Assembly (NCBI GenBank): GCA_004558955.1
Contig: SFZC01000025.1
Coordinates: forward strand, 1 to 19,909
Length of the DNA stretch: 19,909 nt
Origin: a bacterium
Lineage (GTDB): Bacteria; Cyanobacteriota; Vampirovibrionia; Gastranaerophilales; Gastranaerophilaceae
Direction of reading: 5' to 3'
Shown: one piece after another, positions 8,079 through 15,192 of the stretch
Layout: each line of letters begins with the position of its first letter
Position numbering within the stretch: position 1 is the stretch's first letter
Program-made: the position numbers and the translations under genes
The notes under the pieces: generated by a model
What the model was told of the DNA's origin: nothing
Seen by the model: the letters and a program-made list of their open reading frames with translations, nothing else
Databases searched by the model: none

Positions 8079-8541
8079 ATTAGAAGTAATTTGTAAAAAT
8101 TTGAACGATACAAAAAAACTTGCATATAAATTTGCAAAACTTATCGAAAATGACGGCTGTTTTATTAACTTGTACGGCGAAATCGGAGCAGGCAAAACCG
8201 CCTTTGTAAAATTTGTCGCAGAAGAAATTGGCATAACCGAAAAAGTAACCAGCCCGAGTTTTGTAATCTTAAACGAATACCACAGTGCGAAAATTCCCGT
8301 CTATCATTTTGATTTGTACAGACTGGAAAACGAAGGGGTAAAAACGATTACCGATGAACTCCGTGAGTATTCGGAAGGCAAAAAAATAACCTTTGTGGAA
8401 TGGGCAGAATTTTCGCAAAACGAAATTCCGTTCAATCATCTGAAAATCAACGTAACTTACGAAGATGACGACAGCAGGAAATATTCGTTTGAAGGATTTG
8501 GCGAAAATTGTAAAAAAATTGTAGAGGAATTGAAAAAGTGA
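8071..8541 (+). CDS. tsaE: tRNA threonylcarbamoyladenosine biosynthesis ATPase TsaE
   Basis: TsaE is the ATPase of the TsaBDE complex that installs t6A at position 37 of ANN-decoding tRNAs. The 156-aa protein has the Walker A loop GEIGAGKT near residue 36, the family motif VTSPSFVILNEY, and the VYHFDLYRL segment followed by FVEWAEF (Walker B-like). Length is normal. It overlaps the GGDEF gene by 8 nt and tsaB by 4 nt (GTGA), so it is translationally coupled to both. The partner TsaB is encoded next; TsaD and TsaC are not in the window. Confidence 0.95.
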   Translation: MSKLEVICKNLNDTKKLAYKFAKLIENDGCFINLYGEIGAGKTAFVKFVAEEIGITEKVTSPSFVILNEYHSAKIPVYHFDLYRLENEGVKTITDELREYSEGKKITFVEWAEFSQNEIPFNHLKINVTYEDDDSRKYSFEGFGENCKKIVEELKK

Positions 8542-9155
8542 TTTTATTAGTATTTGATACATGTTTAGATAAAATGTATGTAACATTGACAAAAGATAAT
8601 GAAATTTTATCATCAAAAATTGTCGAAAACCAAGATAACAAGTACCATTCCGCCTTCTTAATTTCGACAATAAAAGAGGTTTTAAAGGAAAACAACCTCA
8701 CCCCGCAAGACCTTTCGGCAATCGGAACAAATGACGGACCGGGAAGTTTTACAGGCATAAGAGCGTGTACAACGGTTGCAAGAATGATGGCTCAACAGTT
8801 GAACATTCCTGCTTGCGGAATTTCTTCACTTGAGATTTTGGCAAAAATTAACAAAACCGAAAAACCGACAATCGTTGCATTGGATGCAAGAAAAAATTGC
8901 GCTTACCTTTACCACGAAAACGAAATTAAAGGTGCGGTAAATATTGATGAAATCAAGAAAATTTTAGAAAACGGTGATTATTTTGTAATTTGTGACGATA
9001 AAATGCAAAAAGAATTTGGCGGAATTTCATACCAGCAAAAACAATATCCGTTGGGCGAAATCTTGGCAGAACTTGCTTTCGAAAAATTGCAAACAAAAGC
9101 CTGCAAATGGCAAGAATTAAAACCTCTTTACATCCAACCGCCACCAATGGGCTAG
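8538..9155 (+). CDS. tsaB: tRNA threonylcarbamoyladenosine biosynthesis protein TsaB
   Basis: TsaB is the non-catalytic partner of TsaD in t6A formation, with an ASKHA/HSP70-actin-like fold. The gene starts with GTG overlapping the tsaE stop. The protein begins ILLVFDTCLDKMYV, has the highly conserved NDGPGSFTGIRA around residues 65-77, and ends with the typical KPLYIQPP. At 205 aa it is slightly short compared with the ~230 aa of many homologues; the second half is compact but shows no frameshift. It is the last gene of the yebC operon. The usual downstream rimI is absent. Confidence 0.93.
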   Translation: MILLVFDTCLDKMYVTLTKDNEILSSKIVENQDNKYHSAFLISTIKEVLKENNLTPQDLSAIGTNDGPGSFTGIRACTTVARMMAQQLNIPACGISSLEILAKINKTEKPTIVALDARKNCAYLYHENEIKGAVNIDEIKKILENGDYFVICDDKMQKEFGGISYQQKQYPLGEILAELAFEKLQTKACKWQELKPLYIQPPPMG

Positions 9156-9257
9156 GGAAAAATCATTACGTTTTGTAAATAAAACTTTAAAATTTAACAA
9201 TCATAACCCAAAAATTTCCTTTATATATAAGTGAAGATCTAATATTAAGGAGATTTT

Positions 9258-10601
9258 ATGGTACTGAGAGCCAATTTAGACAATTTTAGTAAAATTACAG
9301 GATTACCCAAACCAAGCGAGGAGACAGTTGCTGCTCCAAAGCAAAACATTAAACCGGAATTAAGAGATTGGTTGAGTAAATTTTCCAAAATAAGACAAAA
9401 TTCGTTCAACCCACGAACGAATAATTCCACAACCTCGTACAAACTCGGACCTCGCTCAGGTAACACAAGAATCATTGATACTGATTCAGTTTTAGTAAAA
9501 AATCCGAGAAACAGAAACGGCATAAATTCGCCGAACAACAATTCGCCTGCACCTTATTCAAATACAACAGACGGATTTATCGGAGATTCGAGACAGGCAA
9601 GACGTGGAGATTGCTATTTTCTTGCAGAAATAAACGCTATCCGAAATACTAAGGAAGGTCAAGAATTTTTGCAGAAAAATTGCAAGAAAAACGATGACGG
9701 TTCCTACACAATCACACTCCCTGGTGCTGATAAAATTCGTCAAGAATATGCAAGAAGAGGTTTACCTTGCGAAGTGACGGGTAGTTATACAATTTCAGCC
9801 GAAGCCTTGCAAAAAGCGGGTAAAAGTGATGCGTATTCAAAAGGCGATTTGGAAGTCGTTGCCTTTGAACTTGCAATGGAAGCCTATAGGGCAGAAATGT
9901 CAGTTACTGTCGGTAAAAACGGAAAAACCGGTGTTAAACCGACAGACGCAGAAAATCAGGTGAATTTTACAGGCTTTGGCAAAGACGGCGATGTCCTGAG
10001 TAGCGGTCAAATGTATGATTCAGGCTTCCTGCTAACAGGAAATAAATCAGAAGTTTTCAGTTCTAACAAAAAAAGATACAAAAACGTAAAACCATACCAA
10101 GACGGTAGATACGGTTACATCACAAGAGAAGAAATGGCTCGCAGAACAGGTGCAGAGGTTTCCATGTACGAAAACAAGGGAACACTCAAAGCAGGTATAT
10201 CTGAAGTCAGCCACTACACTCAAAACGAACAGGCTATCAACTCAATGCTTAGCAAATACGAAGGCAAAGAGGGTGATTATGCAATTACTTTTGGTGTTCG
10301 AGTAGCGAAAAACGGACCTGACGGCTCGACAAAAGCAGGTGACGGTCACGCTTTGAATGTCCTAAAAATTACAAAAGACACCGTATATGTTGCTAATCCT
10401 TGGCATCCTGACAAAATTGAACCAATCCCGAGAAGCGAATTTATCAAAATGACTACCCAAGTAGTTGCAACACCGATCGGAAAAGATACAACAACCCAAC
10501 CACCGACATTACATATTCCGAATAAACCGAACAAACCAAATAAAATGACACGAGAACAAATAATAGAATACTTTAACAGATTCAAACCAACACGAAAATA
10601 A
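9258..10601 (+). CDS. Calpain-like (C2 family) cysteine peptidase
   Basis: A soluble 447-aa protein with a papain-fold calpain core. The catalytic cysteine is C119 in RQARRGDCYFLAEINAI, which matches the QxxxGDCxFL block of calpains. The histidine is H364 in GDGHALNVLKI and the asparagine is N380 in YVANPWHPD, giving a complete Cys-His-Asn triad in the right order. Residues 1-110 are a low-complexity, Asn/Ser/Pro-rich leader and the C-terminal ~35 residues are a Pro/Asn/Lys linker. No signal peptide or calcium-binding EF-hand is seen. AAGGAG lies 7 nt before the ATG, and a terminator follows at 10621. The gene stands alone. Substrate unknown; it may act in the cytosol or be exported by a leaderless route (inference). 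Confidence 0.85.
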   Translation: MVLRANLDNFSKITGLPKPSEETVAAPKQNIKPELRDWLSKFSKIRQNSFNPRTNNSTTSYKLGPRSGNTRIIDTDSVLVKNPRNRNGINSPNNNSPAPYSNTTDGFIGDSRQARRGDCYFLAEINAIRNTKEGQEFLQKNCKKNDDGSYTITLPGADKIRQEYARRGLPCEVTGSYTISAEALQKAGKSDAYSKGDLEVVAFELAMEAYRAEMSVTVGKNGKTGVKPTDAENQVNFTGFGKDGDVLSSGQMYDSGFLLTGNKSEVFSSNKKRYKNVKPYQDGRYGYITREEMARRTGAEVSMYENKGTLKAGISEVSHYTQNEQAINSMLSKYEGKEGDYAITFGVRVAKNGPDGSTKAGDGHALNVLKITKDTVYVANPWHPDKIEPIPRSEFIKMTTQVVATPIGKDTTTQPPTLHIPNKPNKPNKMTREQIIEYFNRFKPTRK

Positions 10602-10620
10602 AAAACACTATCAATACACA

Positions 10621-10652
10621 AAATGCAACTACTCGATATAGTTGCATTTTTG
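10621..10652 (+). terminator. Terminator after the calpain-like gene
   Basis: AAATGCAACTA (10621-10631) pairs with TAGTTGCATTT (10639-10649) across a 7-nt loop. It ends in a T-rich run, 20 nt after the peptidase stop. The promoter of the next gene overlaps its 3' arm. Confidence 0.8.
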
Positions 10653-10670
10653 TTGTAAAAATGGTATTTT
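10642..10670 (+). promoter_or_regulatory. Predicted promoter of the HEPN/MNT operon (leaderless)
   Basis: TTGCAT (10642-10647) and TATTTT (10665-10670) are 17 bp apart. The ATG of the HEPN gene begins exactly 7 nt after the -10 box, and there is no Shine-Dalgarno in GGTATTTTAAACTT. A leaderless mRNA is expected. Confidence 0.45.
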
Positions 10671-10676
10671 AAACTT

Positions 10677-11075
10677 ATGAAAAATTTAGATATTACATCT
10701 TTTGAAAACGCACTAAGCAGTCTAAACTCAATTTTGATTAGATATGAAAAAGACAACCACGATATAGATATTCGTGATGCGGTTATCCAGCGTTTTGAAT
10801 ATACATATTCGCTTGCGTTAAAAATGCTTAACAGATTTTTGAATATGCAAGCTCCCCAAGCCTTGCCAGATATGACTTTCAATGAAATCATACGGAATGC
10901 AAACAAACTGGGCTTATTAAAAAGTAATCTTGAAAAATGGACAGAATTTAGACAAAAAAGAAATTCGACCTCTCACACTTACGATGAAAAAGTGGCAATC
11001 GAGGTAATGGCAATTATACCTGAATTTAAGACTGAAGCAGAATTTTTGTTAGAACAACTCAAGAAAAATATATGA
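10677..11075 (+). CDS. HEPN-domain protein, toxin of a HEPN/MNT pair (HI0074-like)
   Basis: A 132-aa all-helical protein of the 'nucleotidyltransferase substrate-binding' (HI0074-like) HEPN group. FRQKRNSTSHTYDE contains R95-x4-H100-x-Y102. RX4H is the HEPN RNase motif, and the following tyrosine is the residue AMPylated by the partner in characterised HepT/MntA pairs (family knowledge). The order toxin then antitoxin, with a 4-nt ATGA overlap, is also as in those systems. The start is the ATG immediately downstream of a predicted -10 box, so translation is probably leaderless. The role is inferred: cleavage of RNA (possibly tRNA) when free, inactive when modified or bound by the MNT protein. 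Confidence 0.85.
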   Translation: MKNLDITSFENALSSLNSILIRYEKDNHDIDIRDAVIQRFEYTYSLALKMLNRFLNMQAPQALPDMTFNEIIRNANKLGLLKSNLEKWTEFRQKRNSTSHTYDEKVAIEVMAIIPEFKTEAEFLLEQLKKNI

Positions 11076-11359
11076 TAGATTTAGAAGAAAAATACTTAAA
11101 TTTTATAAAAACAACAGTTGCAAAATTTTTGGCAAACTACAAACTTTATATCTTCGGCTCAAGAGTAAAAAACAAAGCAAAAGCCTACTCAGACGTTGAT
11201 ATTGCAATAGATTCACCTGAATTAACTTCTGAAATAAAATCAAAAATTGAAGCATTTTTTGAAAATTCGACATTGCCTTATGAAGTCGATGTTATTGATT
11301 TGAATAATATTACCGACAAATTTAAACAACACATAATTAATGATTTAGTAGAGATTTAA
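11072..11359 (+). CDS. MNT-domain minimal nucleotidyltransferase, antitoxin of the HEPN/MNT pair
   Basis: A 95-aa minimal nucleotidyltransferase. The active-site signature is complete: G29-S30, ten residues, then D41-V-D43 (GSX10DXD), with the third acidic residue in EVDVID (D73 or D76). The family transfers AMP from ATP; in MntA/HepT systems it modifies the HEPN toxin tyrosine and so neutralises it. It overlaps the HEPN gene by 4 nt (ATGA), which keeps the two products in step. No terminator is obvious before the next gene. Function is by family analogy. Confidence 0.88.
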   Translation: MIDLEEKYLNFIKTTVAKFLANYKLYIFGSRVKNKAKAYSDVDIAIDSPELTSEIKSKIEAFFENSTLPYEVDVIDLNNITDKFKQHIINDLVEI

Positions 11360-11456
11360 CTGTTTTCCATTTACAATACTTCACACAAGACGCAAATTTC
11401 CATATATTCAAACCTTTATAAATATAGAAAAAAGAATTTATATTTAAAGGTAAAAA

Positions 11457-12557
11457 ATGGGTATCGGAAAAGTTTTATATAGAAGTGTAGGTAACGCAAT
11501 CACGAACCAAAAGAAACTAATGGAAATGCCTGTTCCTAAAGGCACTAAAACCTTTGACTACATGAGTGCAAGCGGGAAAAACGGGAACTTTCAAGCCGTC
11601 ACATTTAGAGATGAAAACGGAAAGAATTTGGGAAAATCCATTATTCAATATAAAAACGGGCAAAAATCTCAAAAAATAATCGAACACGCAAGTCCAAATT
11701 CTGTAGGTGTCGAAACCTACTATCCTGACGGCATTTACAATTTGAAACTTAGAACCATAACACAAATGCCTGACGGGAAAACACTAATGATTAAGAATGA
11801 AGTGTCTTCTACAGGAATTGACAAGCATTCAACAATGCTCATAGAAAAAGGTAAAAAAGCGAAAGGCATAACTTACACAACAAAATGGGACGGAGAAAAA
11901 CCCGAACTTGAATATATCAACACCGACAAACGATTTAATAACACGAAAAATTTGGAATATTATCCGCTTGCCTGCGAATACCTTGACCCGTTCAGAACAA
12001 AAGAACGTATCAAACACATTTCAAAAATTCAAGAAAAACAATTAAAACTTGAAGGTATAATTCCCCCACCCGAAATCGTTCCGAGAGAACCTGAACAACC
12101 TATAGCTTATGCAGTCACAAATCCATATAACGGACAAATTAAAATATTTCCGGAGCACCCGATAGACGGTGGCAGCTTGCTTAACACTTTGGGACATGAA
12201 TACCGACACGCAAAAGACTTTTTCAATATGGAGAGAGTAAAAATTTCAACTCCAACCACAAATGAGCAAAATCTTGAAAGAATAAACCAAATAGAAGAAG
12301 TTTACTCAGGAACAAAAGCCTTCTTGCAAAAAGCAGATGCCAAAGGATTTTTCAAAGACAAATCTCAACTGGATAGAAAATACCGAAAATTGTTTATAGA
12401 ATCAGACGCAGCATTACGAAATCCCGAATATTTCACGAACGCAGAAGTCCACAACAGTTATAGTTTTGAACGCAGAGCAATCGCAAGCGGCGATGCCGAA
12501 GTGAAAAAATTTGTAGATATAGTAACAAGATTACAAAACTTTTTGCTAAATCTATAA
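11457..12557 (+). CDS. Putative HExxH zinc metallopeptidase
   Basis: A 366-aa soluble protein that I cannot assign to a named family. Residues 30-160 form a beta-rich, repeat-like region with recurring F/Y-x-D/N-G-K turns (RDENGK, QYKNGQ, YYPDGI, QMPDGK), reminiscent of MORN-type strand repeats. HEYRH at 247-251, inside TLGHEYRHAKDF, is a zincin HExxH, and E338 in YSFERRAIASGDAE is a plausible third zinc ligand. No signal peptide is seen. AAAGG lies about 6 nt before the ATG. The stop is followed in the same frame by a second TAA and then a coding-like tail to 12671, so the present C-terminus may be shortened. It lies downstream of the toxin-antitoxin pair, in a run of accessory genes. Confidence 0.6.
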   Translation: MGIGKVLYRSVGNAITNQKKLMEMPVPKGTKTFDYMSASGKNGNFQAVTFRDENGKNLGKSIIQYKNGQKSQKIIEHASPNSVGVETYYPDGIYNLKLRTITQMPDGKTLMIKNEVSSTGIDKHSTMLIEKGKKAKGITYTTKWDGEKPELEYINTDKRFNNTKNLEYYPLACEYLDPFRTKERIKHISKIQEKQLKLEGIIPPPEIVPREPEQPIAYAVTNPYNGQIKIFPEHPIDGGSLLNTLGHEYRHAKDFFNMERVKISTPTTNEQNLERINQIEEVYSGTKAFLQKADAKGFFKDKSQLDRKYRKLFIESDAALRNPEYFTNAEVHNSYSFERRAIASGDAEVKKFVDIVTRLQNFLLNL

Positions 12558-12575
12558 TTTGGTTTTCAATATTAA

Positions 12576-12671
12576 AACGAAAAAACATATCGTAAAGATA
12601 AAATCCCGCTTGAAGACTATGCAAGAAGTTACATTTTAAAATTACAGGGACAAGTAAAAACTAAATTTTAG
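12576..12671 (+). pseudogene. In-frame decayed C-terminal tail of the HExxH gene
   Basis: After the TAA at 12555-12557 and a second in-frame TAA at 12573-12575, the same frame reads NEKTYRKDKIPLEDYAR and on to KTKF before a TAG at 12669-12671. The composition is that of a charged helical protein, not random AT-rich DNA. There is no start codon with a ribosome site. It looks like a former C-terminus separated by nonsense mutations. Confidence 0.4.
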
Positions 12672-13009
12672 TAGTCGTATGGTGGAAAAAGCGTAAGTAA
12701 TTCCCACCGTTTTAAATTTATGGATTGTCGGTTGGTCATACCTGCCCAACAATTTTAAAATACTCAAATTTCACTCCTTAGCAAAGTTGGCTTGTGGTGT
12801 GATAATAAGGCGAATTTATTGTAAATATACATTCACCCTTGCCCCCCAAAAGACCATTTTGACCGTTTTGAATGACAAATGGTTTGATTACTTCCAACCC
12901 CTCAAACGCACTAATAATGCCAATTACCCAAAATAATCACACCATCTGTTATAACCAAACCACTCGATAAAATACACCCACACATTACACACAGAAATTA
13001 AACACTAAA
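12672..13009. other. Gene-free stretch with nested inverted repeats
   Basis: No credible ORF lies in these ~340 bases. Pairings visible include ATGGTGG (12679-12685) with CCACCGT (12704-12710), GGTGTGAT (12796-12803) with ATCACACC (12936-12943), and inside the latter ACCATTT (12853-12859) with AAATGGT (12877-12883). The nested outer and inner stems could be a structured RNA of about 150 nt, but no known family is recognised. Confidence 0.3.
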
Positions 13010-13033
13010 AAAGAGACTCTTAAAAGCCTCTTT
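13010..13033 (-). terminator. Terminator hairpin beside repeat copy A
   Basis: AAAGAGACT and AGCCTCTTT form a 9-bp stem (one G-T on the minus strand) with a 6-nt loop. Read on the minus strand, it follows a tRNA-3'-end-like sequence and ends in a run of T. Confidence 0.6.
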
Positions 13034-13066
13034 AAATGGCGGGGTTAACGATGCAAGGTTCGAACT
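13031..13066. repeat. 36-bp dispersed repeat, copy A (tRNA 3'-end-like)
   Basis: This copy and copy B (15157-15192) match at 35 of 36 positions. On the minus strand the unit contains AGTTCGAACC, a T-loop-like core, and ends CCCCGCCA, like a tRNA 3' end with CCA. The spacing between the two parts is 5 nt too long for a canonical tRNA, and no matching 5' half is present. A terminator hairpin adjoins it, as it does the true tRNA at 16185. Confidence 0.75.
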
Positions 13067-13151
13067 ATTAGTGTCTAACTTTATAAAAAACCTACGAGAT
13101 ACAAATACAGATAAAATATGTAGCTTAATAGAATTGTTAGGACGGTTCGCA

Positions 13152-13181
13152 TAGACTTTCGTCTAATAATTGTGTTATAAT
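13152..13181 (+). promoter_or_regulatory. Promoter of cassette 1 (leaderless)
   Basis: TAGACT (13152-13157), an 18-bp spacer and a perfect TATAAT (13176-13181). The ATG at 13188 is 7 nt after the -10 box, so the transcript should begin at the start codon. The same arrangement is found before the second cassette gene. Confidence 0.65.
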
Positions 13182-13187
13182 TATTGT

Positions 13188-14810
13188 ATGAAGAAGAAAG
13201 ATTTGTTATTAAGCTATTTGTTTGTAATACCAACGGTATTTTTAGTATGCTTTTTTCATATTAGCTTTTGGCAATGGATTGGCATAATTATATTCATGAT
13301 GGTATATCCTATTGTATTCGGATTATTAAATAGAACAAAGACTCCTATTTGGTTAACTACATTAACTCCATTGTTATTTATTCTAATTTTGTTTATTGGA
13401 TATTGTATTGGGCTTAACGATTATATCGAAATTGCAACTACAGATGACATTAAGAAAGCAGATGAAATTGAAGCATTGCTATCTGCTCGTTATTACAATA
13501 CTATACGCTTTGTAGACGGAACAAAATATACAATCGCACTACGCAACGCTAATAAAGACTCCTACAAAGAAGCTGTCTTATCTCTTATTATAGATGATGT
13601 TGTAACTGAAAATGTTGGTATTCATCTTGATACAAAGTCGGTAGCATTTAGTAAAAAAGGCTATATATCTAATTTGGTTAAGGATTTCAAGAAAGGGTTA
13701 CCATTCTTGATAAATGGTATTGAAGGGGTATACAATTCTACTGTAGATATAGAATTTAATAGTTGCTTCTTTGATATGGATTGTGGAAATCCTTATGTGA
13801 AAGCTAATATTAAGATTGATACTGATGAAAGTTTTGATACAGAAGAAATTAAAGAACTGACAGAGAAGCTACTGATATCTACTATTGGTGGTTTAACAAA
13901 GGATAATATTAAAATAGAGTTTAATATTAAACCTTGCTCAAAACAGGATAAATGCTACAATCACCAAACAACACAACGATTATACAAAAAGGCTAAATAC
14001 TATTATAGCAAGAAAGATTATGTAAAGGCACTGAAGTATCTTGAGCAAGCATATAACATAGACCCTTCTTATACTACATCTTTTGATGATGTTCTTAAGA
14101 TTATGGAGCTTGATGAAGCAATTAAAAAGACACCTGATGATTACAGACTGTATGTACAACGTGGTGATATTAAGAATGTATTTGAATATTCAATGTTTGT
14201 TGGAAGCGGAGAGTCTATAACATCAGATTTTGACGGAGCAATAGATGACTATACAAAAGCACTTGAATTAAATCCAAAAGCCTATGAAGTCTATGAAAAG
14301 AGAGGAGACGCATGGGCAGAGTGTGGTTATAAACGCTGTATAGGTTGTAAACGTGAAAGAACACATGTAGAAGATGAAAATGTTATCAAAGACTATAAGC
14401 TTGCTATTAAGTATATTGGTGGTAATGACAGATTATATGAGAAGTTGGGGGATAGATACATTAGTAGCAATCCCCAAAAGGCATTGGAATATTTTAATAA
14501 AGTCAAAGATATACACCATACAAATAATAATGAAATAATGTCACCTATATTTACAGATGAGTTGTTCCCACGAACATACGACAGATTACCATTAAAAATA
14601 GCTCAATGTTATGTAGAACTGGGGAAATATAATGAAGCATTATTGGTGCTAGATAAATTTATAGATAAGTGCAACAATAAGGAGCTTATCCAGCATGCTA
14701 ATAATATGAAATTCTTATATAATTGGAAAAGTAAACACTACAAACAAGCATTAAAGAATGCTGATAGTTGTTCAGTATGGGTATGCAAAGCATTAGGTAT
14801 TTTCTTTTAA
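13188..14810 (+). CDS. Membrane protein with putative YscJ/FliF-type ring-building motifs and TPR repeats
   Basis: A 540-aa protein. Three membrane helices lie at about 8-24, 29-47 and 58-76; by the positive-inside rule the rest is outside the membrane. Residues 81-140 (TTDDIKKADEIEALL ... KYTIALRN ... YKEAVLSLI) resemble the first ring-building motif of YscJ/FliF. Residues 153-248 resemble the second: FSKKGYISNLVKDF, then GIEGVYNSTVDIEF, NPYVKANIKI, and FDTEEIKEL followed by IGGLTKDNIKIEF. About five TPRs follow (260-530), including YVKALKYLEQAYNIDPSY and DGAIDDYTKALELNPKAYE. Cysteines occur in close pairs: 193/199, 250/256 and 384/387. Known YscJ/FliF proteins have a lipoprotein or single-helix N-terminus and no TPR tail, so this is a new architecture if the match holds. 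The start is the ATG at 13188; no Shine-Dalgarno, leaderless design. The ring assignment is from pattern reading only. Confidence 0.6.
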   Translation: MKKKDLLLSYLFVIPTVFLVCFFHISFWQWIGIIIFMMVYPIVFGLLNRTKTPIWLTTLTPLLFILILFIGYCIGLNDYIEIATTDDIKKADEIEALLSARYYNTIRFVDGTKYTIALRNANKDSYKEAVLSLIIDDVVTENVGIHLDTKSVAFSKKGYISNLVKDFKKGLPFLINGIEGVYNSTVDIEFNSCFFDMDCGNPYVKANIKIDTDESFDTEEIKELTEKLLISTIGGLTKDNIKIEFNIKPCSKQDKCYNHQTTQRLYKKAKYYYSKKDYVKALKYLEQAYNIDPSYTTSFDDVLKIMELDEAIKKTPDDYRLYVQRGDIKNVFEYSMFVGSGESITSDFDGAIDDYTKALELNPKAYEVYEKRGDAWAECGYKRCIGCKRERTHVEDENVIKDYKLAIKYIGGNDRLYEKLGDRYISSNPQKALEYFNKVKDIHHTNNNEIMSPIFTDELFPRTYDRLPLKIAQCYVELGKYNEALLVLDKFIDKCNNKELIQHANNMKFLYNWKSKHYKQALKNADSCSVWVCKALGIFF

Positions 14811-14822
14811 GAAAATATCAAA

Positions 14823-14999
14823 TTATAACTTTGGGTAATTTTCTTTTAAGCATTTTACCAATGGTCGCAGTGCTATATCGCACAAATAACTTATCAACAA
14901 AGCCATTCGTTTTTGTTCCATTTCTTTTGATTCTTCTTCGTCTCTGTGTAAGGTTATTGTGTATTCATCTACTTTTAAACTTAAACTCTTTTTGTTCAT
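14823..14999 (-). CDS. Small ORF of 58 aa with strong Shine-Dalgarno
   Basis: The reverse-strand ORF starts at 14999 with a perfect AGGAGG 6 nt before the ATG. It encodes MNKKSLSLKVDEYTITLHRD, continues with an acidic helix EEESKEMEQKR, and then LISYLCDIALRPLVKCLKENYPKL. It looks like a small soluble, mainly helical protein with an N-terminal beta segment. I do not recognise a family; phage and plasmid accessory proteins often look like this. It is convergent with the ring-motif gene, whose stop is 12 nt away. The forward-strand frame at 14768-15001 is an antisense shadow of it. Confidence 0.6.
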   Translation of the reverse strand: MNKKSLSLKVDEYTITLHRDEEESKEMEQKRMALLISYLCDIALRPLVKCLKENYPKL

Positions 15000-15047
15000 A
15001 GTTGTCCTCCTATTTTATAAACATAATAAAATATCAAGAGGACTTAC

Positions 15048-15060
15048 GAGGTTCGAACTT
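15048..15060. repeat. Short tRNA T-arm-like fragment (copy C)
   Basis: GAGGTTCGAACTT shares AGGTTCGAACT with repeat copies A and B. On the minus strand it can be read as a T-loop with most of a T-stem, but no acceptor or 5' half is found. It lies just upstream of the 58-aa reverse ORF. Confidence 0.4.
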
Positions 15061-15129
15061 GTTAGAGCCCAATAATAATGACAAATTTAACCCAAAACAC
15101 AATCTATAAAAGCAAAATCAACGCATTAA

Positions 15130-15155
15130 AAAAGTCCTGTTATTACAGGACTTTT
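15130..15155 (-). terminator. Terminator hairpin beside repeat copy B
   Basis: AAAAGTCCTGT and ACAGGACTTTT form an 11-bp perfect stem with a TATT loop. It has T runs on both strands' 3' sides and directly adjoins the 36-bp repeat, as at copy A. Confidence 0.75.
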
Positions 15156-15156
15156 G

Positions 15157-15192
15157 TTTAAATGGCGGGGTTAACGGTGCAAGGTTCGAACT
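15157..15192. repeat. 36-bp dispersed repeat, copy B (tRNA 3'-end-like)
   Basis: Identical to 13031-13066 except G for A at position 21 of the unit. It has the same orientation and lies at a similar distance before a leaderless membrane-protein gene (126 nt versus 122 nt). The copies therefore mark the left edges of two related cassettes. Confidence 0.75.

Noticed and set aside
10346..10906. 186-aa reverse-strand ORF across the calpain end and HEPN start
   Set aside because: It is antisense to two well-supported genes and to the terminator between them, with no ribosome site and a composition typical of shadow frames.
13031..13066. Calling repeats A and B tRNA genes or pseudo-tRNAs
   Set aside because: Only a T-loop-like core and a CCA-like end are present. 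The spacing is 5 nt too long and no D-arm, anticodon arm or 5' acceptor strand can be found.
14768..15001. 77-aa plus-strand ORF after the ring-motif gene
   Set aside because: It starts inside that gene without a ribosome site and is antisense to the SD-led 58-aa ORF, which is the better gene.
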